This document shows positions 33,342 through 42,073 of a stretch of 42,073 nucleotides of DNA, piece after piece. Below the pieces are notes generated by a model. The model ran no database searches, was not told where the DNA came from, and saw nothing but the letters and a program-made list of their open reading frames with translations. Each line of letters begins with the position of its first letter. Position 1 is the first letter of the stretch. Source of the DNA: Collinsella sp. AM18-10 (lineage in GTDB: Bacteria; Actinomycetota; Coriobacteriia; Coriobacteriales; Coriobacteriaceae); NCBI RefSeq assembly GCF_003471585.1, contig NZ_QRJO01000017.1:1-42073 (forward strand), written 5' to 3'. The position numbers and the translations under genes are program-made.

Positions 33342-34365
33342 AGTCATAACATTCGGTATTCCCTCATATAACGCCGCCAAGGACATGGACCATTGCATCA
33401 CCTCCATCTTGGAGGGGAGCAATTACGCCACCGATATCGAGATTATTGTGGTGGACGACGGCTCCAAGGACGAGACGGCCGCCAAGGCCGACGAGTGGGA
33501 GGCCCGTTATCCTGGAATCATCCGCGCGGTGCACCAGGAGAATGGCGGCCACGGTATCGCCGTCCTCTCGGGCCTGCGTGAGGCGCATGGTACGTACTAT
33601 AAGGTCGTTGACTCGGACGACTGGCTCGACGGTGCGGCGCTTTCGACCATGCTGTCGATTCTGCGTGGCTTTGAGGAGCGCGACCAGCGCGTCGACCTGT
33701 TTATCTCGAACTACGTGTACGAGAAGGTTTACGAGGGCACGCATACCGCTATTGGCTACAAGATTGCCCTGCCGCGCAAAAAGATTTTCTCTTGGGACCA
33801 GATCGGACACTTCCGTCCCGATCAGAACCTGCTCATGCACAGCCTGTGCTATCGCACCGACGTGCTGCGCGAGTCCAATCTGCCTATGCCGGCACACACG
33901 TTCTACGTGGATAATATCTACGCATACGTGCCGCTGCCGCGCTGCAAGACCATGTACTACGCCGACATCGACCTCTATCGCTACTTTATCGGTCGCGAGG
34001 GCCAGAGCGTCAATGAGGCCACGATGGTCAAGCGCCTGGGTCAGCAGTTCCGCGTAACGCGCATCATGATGGAATCGTTCCACCTGTACCAGGACGTTGA
34101 GTCCTCGCGTCTGCGTTCGTACATGATGGGCTACTTCACCATGATGATGGCGATTTGCTCGGTGCTCACCAAGCTTTCCGAGGAAGATTGTGCCGATGAG
34201 CGCCTGAAGACGTTGTGGAAGGACCTGAAGGAGTACGACGAGCGCATGTATCGTCGCGCTCGCTACGGCGTGGTTGGATTCTTTACCAACCTGCATGGAC
34301 GGGCCGGAGACAAAACCACACTCGGCCTATACCATCTTGCCTCAAAGATCTTCAAATTCAACTAA
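33334..34365 (+). CDS. Family 2 glycosyltransferase
   Basis: The 343-residue protein begins MHKVITFGIPSYNAAKDMDHCI and has the GT-A features IIVVDDGSKDET and VVDSDDWLD, the second being the metal-binding Asp motif. There is no membrane anchor. The ATG overlaps the glf stop (ATGCATAA), indicating translational coupling. Because glf supplies UDP-Galf, it may transfer galactofuranose to a surface glycan; that is inference from context. Confidence 0.85.
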   Translation: MHKVITFGIPSYNAAKDMDHCITSILEGSNYATDIEIIVVDDGSKDETAAKADEWEARYPGIIRAVHQENGGHGIAVLSGLREAHGTYYKVVDSDDWLDGAALSTMLSILRGFEERDQRVDLFISNYVYEKVYEGTHTAIGYKIALPRKKIFSWDQIGHFRPDQNLLMHSLCYRTDVLRESNLPMPAHTFYVDNIYAYVPLPRCKTMYYADIDLYRYFIGREGQSVNEATMVKRLGQQFRVTRIMMESFHLYQDVESSRLRSYMMGYFTMMMAICSVLTKLSEEDCADERLKTLWKDLKEYDERMYRRARYGVVGFFTNLHGRAGDKTTLGLYHLASKIFKFN

Positions 34366-34397
34366 CTGCCGAGTAATCGCTGCTGTTAGGTTGACTG

Positions 34398-34507
34398 GGC
34401 CCCTTGGCCTTTAGTTTGCTACTGCGAACAGTCCTGCTCGCACGGAAAGCACATTAAGTGCTTTCCGGCTCGTGCGGAACTTGTATCAAACTAAAGGCCA
34501 AGGGGCC
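34398..34507. repeat. Nested inverted-repeat element, family 2, copy A
   Basis: The outer arms 34398-34418 and 34487-34507 are perfect over 21 bp. The inner stem GGAAAGCAC/GTGCTTTCC (34444-34452 with 34458-34466) has the loop ATTAA. On the minus strand the internal order GTTCCGCA, CACTTAATGTG, AGGACTGT matches copy B at 34601-34729. It starts 32 bp after the glycosyltransferase stop. The 90 bp to the next copy (34508-34600) show nothing else. Confidence 0.8.
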
Positions 34508-34600
34508 TCTGCTATAAGAATCGATTGTCAGGTTAGTTGAATTTGAAGACCTTAGACGCGCGGTACACAGGGGCCTGAGCTGAAAAGAATAAGGTTGGAA

Positions 34601-34729
34601 GTCGGTCGGAGGCGGGCGGGCATTACGTTTGTCGCGAGTTCCGCATGCAAAGAAGGCCACTTAATGTGGCCTTCGTCTTGCATAGGACTGTAGAGCAGCA
34701 AACGTAATGCCCGCCCGCCTCCGACCGAC
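34601..34729. repeat. Nested inverted-repeat element, family 2, copy B
   Basis: The outer arms 34601-34631 and 34699-34729 are perfect over 31 bp. The inner stem AAGGCCAC/GTGGCCTT has loop TTAAT; GTTCCGCA (34638-34645) lies 5' of it and AGGACTGT (34684-34691) 3' of it. It begins 12 bp from the stop codon of the P1 peptidase gene on the other strand. No T run. Confidence 0.82.
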
Positions 34730-34741
34730 GGACGAGTGAGA

Positions 34742-35743
34742 TTACTTCGCGGCGCCGGGGATGCCGTGGGAGGTTTTGGCGGTTTTGGCTCCGTTTACGA
34801 TGGCGGTCTGTAGGGCCCTTACGGCGAGCATGCCCAGCAGGTCTAGGGGTACGGCGGCGCTTGTCTGAGCGTCTAGTTTGCCGCTGGCGAGGGTGTAGAT
34901 GGTGTCGCCGTCGTTGGTGGTGTGTGTGGGGCGGATGGCGTGCGCATAGGCGTCTGCGGCCATTTGGGACACCTTGGTGGCCTGGGCCTTGGTGAGCTCC
35001 ACATTGGTGACGATGCAGCTGATGGTGGTGTTGGTGCGGTCGAGCGGCATCTGCATAGAGCTGGCGGCGGCAAAGGCCGCGAGCTCCATGTCGACGATCT
35101 GATCGCTATCTGCTGCGGCGCGCATACCAGCGACCCATTCACCGGTGAAGGGGTCGACGATATTGCCGCAGGCGTTGACCGAGACCACGGCACCCACCTT
35201 AACAGGGCCGAGTGCCACGGCGGCAGCGCCCAGGCCGGCCTTCATGCAGGTGGCGGGGCCCATGAGCTTGCCCACGGTGGCACCGGTGCCGGCACCTACA
35301 TTGCCCTGCTCGAGCGTGGTGGGGGTGTTGTCGAGCGCCTCGCGCACGGCGGAGATGCCAGCCTCAATGTTGGGGCGTACGGCGGGGTCGCCAAAGGCGA
35401 GGTCGAAGATGCAGCTGGAGCACACGATGGGCACCTGCGTGGGGCCGACGGGAAGGCCGATGCCGCGGCTCTCGAGCTCGCGGGCGACGCCGCTTGCGGC
35501 CTCCAGGCCAAAGGCCGATCCACCCGAAAGGCAGACGGCGTGGACCTTGTCCACAGTGTTCTCGGGACGCAGTAGGTCGGTCTCGCGCGATGCCGGGGCA
35601 CCGCCGCGAACGTCAACACCGCCGGTGGCGCCCTCGGTTGCCACGATTACGGTGCAACCGGTGCCGGCCTCCTCGTCCGTGTAGTTGCCAAAGCAAAAGC
35701 CATCGACATCGCAAACGTCAATGGCCTCAAGCAGTGTATCCAT
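34742..35743 (-). CDS. P1-family (DmpA-like) aminopeptidase
   Basis: The 333-residue protein has VCLSGGSAFGLEAASGVARELE, the GNVGAGTGATVGK glycine-rich segment and the conserved NTTISCIVTNVELT, the region where family members self-cleave before the nucleophile to give alpha and beta chains. Relatives include the L-aminopeptidase/D-esterase DmpA. AGGAG lies before the ATG. It may be translated alone; maf and the DJ-1 gene lie upstream, separated by a hairpin. Substrate unknown. Confidence 0.88.
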   Translation of the reverse strand: MDTLLEAIDVCDVDGFCFGNYTDEEAGTGCTVIVATEGATGGVDVRGGAPASRETDLLRPENTVDKVHAVCLSGGSAFGLEAASGVARELESRGIGLPVGPTQVPIVCSSCIFDLAFGDPAVRPNIEAGISAVREALDNTPTTLEQGNVGAGTGATVGKLMGPATCMKAGLGAAAVALGPVKVGAVVSVNACGNIVDPFTGEWVAGMRAAADSDQIVDMELAAFAAASSMQMPLDRTNTTISCIVTNVELTKAQATKVSQMAADAYAHAIRPTHTTNDGDTIYTLASGKLDAQTSAAVPLDLLGMLAVRALQTAIVNGAKTAKTSHGIPGAAK

Positions 35744-35813
35744 GTTTTACTCCTATCGGTTTTCCGCCGGGCCTTATGCCCGGTCGGGATCCGTACGGTA
35801 CGCCGAAATTGTA

Positions 35814-35836
35814 GGCGCTGGGGGATACCCAGCGCC
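35814..35836 (-). terminator. Hairpin after maf
   Basis: The stem GGCGCTGGG with CCCAGCGCC (9 bp, five-base loop) begins 8 bp after the maf stop. It lacks a clear T run. Confidence 0.6.
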
Positions 35837-35844
35837 AGATGCAA

Positions 35845-36426
35845 TTACGATAGTTTTTGAATCGCACGCGCGACGCGAGCGATGGGCAGGCCCACCACGT
35901 TGTAGAAGTCACCCGAAATATCGTGCACAAGCATGCGGCCGCCTGTGCCTTGGATGCCGTAGGCGCCGGCTTTGTCCATGGGCTCGCCCGAGGCGACGTA
36001 GCGCTCAATCTGCTCGTCGGTGAGCTCATAAAACGTCACGTCGGTCACATCGACAAACGACAGGCTCTCGGCGGCGTGCGGGGCTATGACGTCTCCGGCT
36101 CTAACGATGCAGACGCCGGTTGCGACCTGGTGTGTGCGCCCCGAGAGCTCGTGGAGCATGGTGCGGGCTTCGTCCTCGTTTGCCGGCTTACCCAAAACCT
36201 TGCCATCGAAGGTGACGATGGTGTCGGCCGCGATGGTCAGCTCATTGGGCTCGGCGTGCTCGGCGGCAACGGCGGCAGCCTTAGCGCGAGCTAAGCGCTC
36301 GACAAGCGTAAGCGGGGCCTCGTCATCAAAAGGAGTCTCGTCGATATCTGCGGGAATGACGCGGATGTCGTAGCCCGCTTCGCGCATCAACTCGATGCGG
36401 CGCGGTGATTGCGAAGCCAAAATCAT
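35845..36426 (-). CDS. maf: Maf-family nucleotide pyrophosphatase
   Basis: The 193-residue protein opens MILASQSPRRIELMREAGYD and contains ADTIV, the LGKP segment, SGRTHQVATGVCI and KAGAYGIQGTGG, all Maf signatures. It should hydrolyse non-canonical or regular nucleoside triphosphates. The ATG overlaps the stop of the upstream DJ-1 gene as ATGA, so the two form an operon. Length is typical. Confidence 0.95.
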   Translation of the reverse strand: MILASQSPRRIELMREAGYDIRVIPADIDETPFDDEAPLTLVERLARAKAAAVAAEHAEPNELTIAADTIVTFDGKVLGKPANEDEARTMLHELSGRTHQVATGVCIVRAGDVIAPHAAESLSFVDVTDVTFYELTDEQIERYVASGEPMDKAGAYGIQGTGGRMLVHDISGDFYNVVGLPIARVARAIQKLS

Positions 36427-36965
36427 AGCTGAATGCCCTCGGCAACCTTTTCGACAGCCTTGTCTCCGGCGAGCGTACGCAGCAGCTCAAGCGCAAAGGG
36501 GAGCGACTGGGCCATGCCGCTGGCGGTGATGATGTTGCCGTCGTGCGTGACCTTGTCGCCGGTATAGACGCCCTCGGGGAAGCTCTTCTCGAAGCCGGGG
36601 AAGCACGTGGCATGGCGTCCCTCGAGCAGGTCAAGCTCGCCCAGGATAAACGGGGCAGCGCAGATGGCGGCAACATGCTTGGTCGCGGCGAACTCGCAGA
36701 CTACGTCGCAGACGCGCTGGTCGGCGCGCAGGTTGGTGGCGCCGGGCAGACCGCCGGGCAGCACGACGCAGTCGTACTCGTCAAAGTTAATCTCGTCAAA
36801 GAGCGCGTCGCAAGTTACGGGAATCTGCAGCGAGCTTACGACCTCGCGGGTGGGCATGATCGAGACGAGCGTGGCGCGCACGCCGCCGCGACGCATGACA
36901 TCGACCATGGTCAGGCATTCAATCGTTTCAAAGCCATCGGCGGCAAGAACGGCAACGCTGGGCAT
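36423..36965 (-). CDS. DJ-1/PfpI-family protein
   Basis: The 180-residue protein begins MPSVAVLAADGFETIE, with the nucleophile elbow AAICAAPFILGE carrying the family Cys at about residue 105 and a Glu at the usual early position. Members act as chaperones, deglycases or amidases; the exact role is open. The ATG at 36965 is chosen for AAAGGA six bases upstream; a longer frame from 37082 is unlikely. A hairpin ACGGC/GCCGT with six T residues lies in the leader (36980-37002). Confidence 0.9.
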   Translation of the reverse strand: MPSVAVLAADGFETIECLTMVDVMRRGGVRATLVSIMPTREVVSSLQIPVTCDALFDEINFDEYDCVVLPGGLPGATNLRADQRVCDVVCEFAATKHVAAICAAPFILGELDLLEGRHATCFPGFEKSFPEGVYTGDKVTHDGNIITASGMAQSLPFALELLRTLAGDKAVEKVAEGIQL

Positions 36966-37139
36966 AAGGGTTCCTTTCAAAAAACGGCATACAATTAGCC
37001 GTCTTATACCCCGAAGACCTCCGCTTGCCACGCTCGATTTCCCAATGTTTAAAATAGCCCCGTCCGAATTAGCTACCCCCACCCATCCTCAACAATCTCA
37101 ATCTGTAACATCCATCGACCAAAACTAGCCCCAACTGTT

Positions 37140-37232
37140 GCAGATCGAGACAGTCCCCAACAGCACTGCCCCGTTCGGGGAACGACCGCCACAGGTACGG
37201 CGGGCAGAGGCTCACTTTTTTCTCGGTTTTTC
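37140..37232. other. Intergenic stretch with REP-like fragments
   Basis: The gap 36966-37232 has no gene that I can support. It contains a GAGACAGTCCCC fragment (about 37148-37159) and a CCCCG/CGGGG hairpin. GGGACAG fragments also occur near 14439, 17109 and 23468. Confidence 0.3.
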
Positions 37233-37262
37233 TTGACGGAATCTCACCTGTTGTAGTACTAT
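37233..37262 (+). promoter_or_regulatory. Promoter of the DMT transporter leader
   Basis: TTGACG (37233-37238) and TACTAT (37257-37262) are 18 bp apart, giving a start near 37269, about 195 bp before the coding region. Confidence 0.6.
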
Positions 37263-37263
37263 G

Positions 37264-37347
37264 CCCCAGTCTAAAAACGCGTGGACTTTTCTGGGCGCTA
37301 GCCACCTTTTTGCCACGCAACCGAGCAGTCGGTTGCGTGGCTTTTTT
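37264..37347 (+). promoter_or_regulatory. Structured leader with terminator, possible riboswitch or small RNA
   Basis: A terminator (GCCACGCAACCG with CGGTTGCGTGGC, six T residues, 37312-37347) ends an RNA of about 80 nt. Upstream, GCGTGG (37279-37284) can pair with CCACGC (37313-37318) of the terminator, or with GCCAC (37301-37305), and CCCAG/CTGGG (37265-37295) forms another helix. Such alternative pairings are typical of attenuators. I do not recognise the class. Confidence 0.55.
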
Positions 37348-37397
37348 CGTCTTGGCAGCAGGTGCCACATGCACCGCCAGAAGACCGCACGAGCCCA

Positions 37398-37457
37398 CCT
37401 TCCGACTGCAGGGAACAGACGCACGAGACGTGCGTCTGCAAGACAGCAGACGGAAGG
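37398..37457 (+). promoter_or_regulatory. Hairpin covering the ribosome site of the DMT transporter gene
   Basis: CCTTCCG (37398-37404) and CTGC (37406-37409) pair with GCAG (37446-37449) and CGGAAGG (37451-37457), with an inner nine-bp stem (CAGACGCAC/GTGCGTCTG). The 3' arm is the Shine-Dalgarno GGAAGGGAG itself. Confidence 0.55.
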
Positions 37458-37464
37458 GAGCCTA

Positions 37465-39997
<2,533 letters not shown>

Positions 39998-40028
39998 CCG
40001 CCCGGGCAATATCACTAAGGAGAAAATA

Positions 40029-41477
40029 ATGGCTGAAAAATACGACGATCTGGCCAGATCCATACTCGAGAACGTAGGCGGCACAGAGAACGTCGCCAGC
40101 GTCGCGCACTGCATCACGCGCGTGCGCTTCAAACTCAAGGACGAGTCCCGCGCCAACACTGCCAAGATCGAGGCCCTCAAGGGCGTCATCCAGGTCATCC
40201 AGGCCAACGGCCAGTACCAGGTGGTCGTGGGTAACATCGTCGAGGACGTCTACGACGCGGTCCTGGAGGCCGGCAACTTCTCGGGCGGCGCAAGCGCCGA
40301 CGACGAGCCCCAGGGCGATAAGACCGTTGCCTCCGTCGTCATCGACCTCATCTCTGGCATCTTCCAGCCCATCCTGGGACCGCTTGCCGCCGCAGGCATC
40401 ATGAAGGGACTGCTTGCCCTCATCACCTACTTTGTCCCGGCCTTTGCAAACGACGGCCTCTACACGCTGCTCTACACCGTGGCTGACGGCTTCTTCTACT
40501 TCCTTCCCGTCGCCCTGGCGTTCAGTGCCGCGCGCAAGTTCCGCATGAACGAGTTCACCGGCGTGGCAATCGGCGTGGCGCTTCTCTACCCGACGATGGT
40601 CGCCCTGACCTCGGGCGAGGCGCTCGGCAGCATCGACCTCGGCGTGGCCGGCACGTTCTCGTGGTACGCCACCGCCCTCGGGCTCCCCATCATCATGCCC
40701 GTGTCCGGCTACGTGAGCTCGGTGATCCCCGTCCTTCTCATGGTGTGGTTCGGCTCTATCCTTGAGCGCTGGCTCAAGAGCTGGATGCCGGCTGCGCTCA
40801 AGATGTTCCTTGTCCCGCTCGCCACGATGACGGTCTCCATCGTCTTGGGCTACCTCATCATCGGCCCGGTGGCCACCCTCATCACCAACCTGCTGAGCGC
40901 GGCATTCTCGTTCATCTTCCAGCTCCCCGTGGTTGGTTCCGTCCTGGGCAGCGCCCTGGTTGGCGGACTGTGGATGTGCCTCGTCATCTTTGGCTTCCAC
41001 TGGAGCCTCATCCCCATCTCCATCATGAATCTGAACACCCTCGGCCACGACAGCGTGCTCGCCGCCACCATCGGCCACGGGTTCGCGCTCGGAGCGGTCA
41101 TCTTTGCCATGTACCTCAGAAACAAGGACGAGCGCTTCCGCGGCATCGCCCTTCCCGCGATGATCTCCGCCTTCTTCTTCGGCGTCACCGAGCCGGGCAT
41201 CTACGGCATCGCCCTCCCCAACAAGCGCGCGTTCGTCGTGGCATGCCTGAGCTCCGCCGTGGGCGGCGCCATCGTGGGAATGACTGGCGCTCTCATGTAC
41301 ATCTCGGGTGGCCTCGGCGTCTTCAACCTGCTCAACTTTATCGACGGGGCCCCTGGTGGCGCCGGGATCTCCCACATGATCTTCGCGATCATCGCCTCGC
41401 TCGTCTCTGCCGTCCTGGCCTTTGTTATCGAGTTCATCACCTACCGGCCCAACGACGATGAGGAAGGCACCCGCTAG
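40029..41477 (+). CDS. PTS beta-glucoside-type EIIBC permease
   Basis: The 482-residue protein begins with an EIIB domain (Cys28 in AHCITRVRFKL is the phosphorylation site, domain about residues 1-90), then an EIIC domain of about ten helices with the GVTEPGIYGI motif. An EIIA domain is missing, so a separate EIIA must serve it. It imports and phosphorylates a beta-glucoside for the GH1 enzyme upstream. AAGGAG precedes the ATG. The sugar type is inferred from the family. Confidence 0.92.
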   Translation: MAEKYDDLARSILENVGGTENVASVAHCITRVRFKLKDESRANTAKIEALKGVIQVIQANGQYQVVVGNIVEDVYDAVLEAGNFSGGASADDEPQGDKTVASVVIDLISGIFQPILGPLAAAGIMKGLLALITYFVPAFANDGLYTLLYTVADGFFYFLPVALAFSAARKFRMNEFTGVAIGVALLYPTMVALTSGEALGSIDLGVAGTFSWYATALGLPIIMPVSGYVSSVIPVLLMVWFGSILERWLKSWMPAALKMFLVPLATMTVSIVLGYLIIGPVATLITNLLSAAFSFIFQLPVVGSVLGSALVGGLWMCLVIFGFHWSLIPISIMNLNTLGHDSVLAATIGHGFALGAVIFAMYLRNKDERFRGIALPAMISAFFFGVTEPGIYGIALPNKRAFVVACLSSAVGGAIVGMTGALMYISGGLGVFNLLNFIDGAPGGAGISHMIFAIIASLVSAVLAFVIEFITYRPNDDEEGTR

Positions 41478-41487
41478 CCTGCGCCCT

Positions 41488-41566
41488 CCTCAATCAGCTC
41501 TATGTAATTGAGGGGCAGTTGAGGTGGGTGAGGGCCGAGGGCGATCAAGGTGGCCGCCCTCGGCCC
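41488..41566 (+). terminator. Two hairpins after the PTS gene
   Basis: CCTCAAT/ATTGAGG (41488-41494, 41507-41513) and a 12-bp perfect stem (41532-41543 with 41555-41566) follow the stop codon in succession. Neither has a T run. Confidence 0.5.
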
Positions 41567-41652
41567 GGGACAACCTGCCAGAAGGCGTTTAGCTTTCTCG
41601 GGCGGCGCTGAAATGAACTGCGCCCCGATACTTGGACGGGTCAATTAGCGGC

Positions 41653-41814
41653 CTATGCCGCACATGGGGACTGATTTCGGAACTCCTCCGGGGTCAGTCC
41701 CTTTTGCTTAACCCGCCTCCTCTTGTTCCAGTGAACGGTATAGGCTTCGAGGTCCCGCTTGAACTCCTCGAAGCTCCGCCACGTCCGGCTCCTGTAGAAT
41801 TCGTCCTTCAGGCG
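41653..41814 (-). pseudogene. IS3-family transposase OrfB, C-terminal fragment
   Basis: About 53 residues, RLKDEFYRSRTWRSFEEFKR through LEAYTVHWNKRRRVKQKGLTPEEFRNQ, match the C-terminal end of IS3/IS150 OrfB integrases, with the final Glu-containing helix. The DDE residues upstream are missing. It is joined without a stop to an unrelated-looking GC-rich linker. Confidence 0.8.
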
Positions 41815-41904
41815 CCCGGGCAGCAGCTCCGTCGCATGAGCTTGCCCTCGCACGCCGCCGGCCCCGGCCGGGTCCGGGCACCCTTCGGCCTCCCGCTGGC
41901 CTTC

Positions 41905-41982
41905 GGCGCGCCCGCACCCCCTGTCGCAAAGCTCTGCTGCAAGAGTCCTCAGCGTGGCGTCGTGCCTGACTCTCCCGTCCAT
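41905..41982 (-). pseudogene. IS3-family OrfA N-terminal fragment
   Basis: MDGRVRHDATLRTLAAELCD begins like IS3-family OrfA helix-turn-helix proteins, then the frame becomes low-complexity. It is the other surviving piece of the same deleted element. Confidence 0.5.
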
Positions 41983-42073
41983 AAAGAAGCCCCCATTTCT
42001 AATGTTCAAGAAATGAGGGGCGGTTCAATTTCGGGACGGGGATTAAATAAGGCTCTGTTAGACCAGGATTGAC

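Larger units (their letters stand above)
41614..42027. mobile_element. Remnant of an IS3-family element
   Basis: The left end TGAACTGCGCCCC and the right end (reverse complement TGAACCGCCCCTC) form imperfect terminal inverted repeats of IS3-family type, with a shared CTTG further in. Between them only 414 bp remain, holding pieces of two transposase frames. No target duplication is apparent (AAA against ATT). It is an internally deleted, probably non-autonomous relic beside the GC-rich sugar block. Confidence 0.75.

Noticed and set aside
34398..34729. Retron-type ncRNA as explanation for the nested palindromes
   Set aside because: No reverse transcriptase gene lies nearby and several copies occur at unrelated loci; the arms differ between copies.
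42040..42073. Start of a second insertion sequence at the right edge
   Set aside because: The short GGCTCTGTTAGACC stretch is suggestive, but the window ends before any support can be seen.

Overview
The window looks like chromosomal DNA of a Collinsella-type actinobacterium (Coriobacteriia). The signs are GC-rich genes mixed with AT-richer spacers, strong AGGAGG-type ribosome sites, divergent acetate kinases in tandem, an acetylase-type lysine pathway, a D-Asp ligase/Asp racemase pair, and an LPXTG-anchored C69 dipeptidase. The genus is inferred from protein character and was not tested by a search.

Layout. 1-2350: an alpha/beta-hydrolase-like DUF2974 protein and a nucleoid-associated protein. 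2350-7900: the lysine/diaminopimelate cluster on the minus strand (lysA-dapA as one open frame, dapB, dapH) behind a lysine riboswitch, with a divergent M20 deacetylase that probably supplies the next step. 7900-10770: small membrane proteins, an HTH protein and a membrane-anchored Ser/Thr kinase. 10800-14420: a secreted coiled-coil/lysozyme-like protein, then a D-aspartate ligase-like ATP-grasp enzyme with an aspartate racemase, likely for the peptidoglycan cross-bridge. 14540-18100: an ECF transporter (S component, double ATPase, T component) whose transcript starts with a 22-residue leader peptide containing three consecutive Trp codons and an attenuator, so a tryptophan transporter is inferred. 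18200-21460: a sortase-anchored dipeptidase and a lipid kinase with a 30-residue membrane protein. 21560-25730: RNase D, a zinc peptidase, exonuclease VII (xseA, xseB) and a HIT protein. 25760-27960: a LysR regulator and an MFS transporter, visibly less GC-rich. 28050-31910: two tandem ackA genes facing pta. 32130-34370: glf and a glycosyltransferase. 34740-36970: P1 peptidase, maf and a DJ-1/PfpI protein. 37230-41480: a very GC-rich block (DMT transporter, GH1 enzyme, PTS EIIBC) beside an IS3-family remnant at 41614-42027.

The most unusual signal is not in the genes. Five intergenic spots, each just 3' of a stop codon, hold long nested inverted repeats. Their outer arms (up to 31 bp, perfect) are different at every site, while short internal motifs are kept. 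They fall into two families: 2391-2488 and 17139-17239 share a 10-nt and a 13-nt motif at identical spacing around a changing 23-nt hairpin; 30785-30911, 34398-34507 and 34601-34729 share TTCCGCA and AGGAC around an inner hairpin. None ends in a U-tract. They look like a structured RNA or DNA element class. I cannot tell from the sequence alone whether it has been described.
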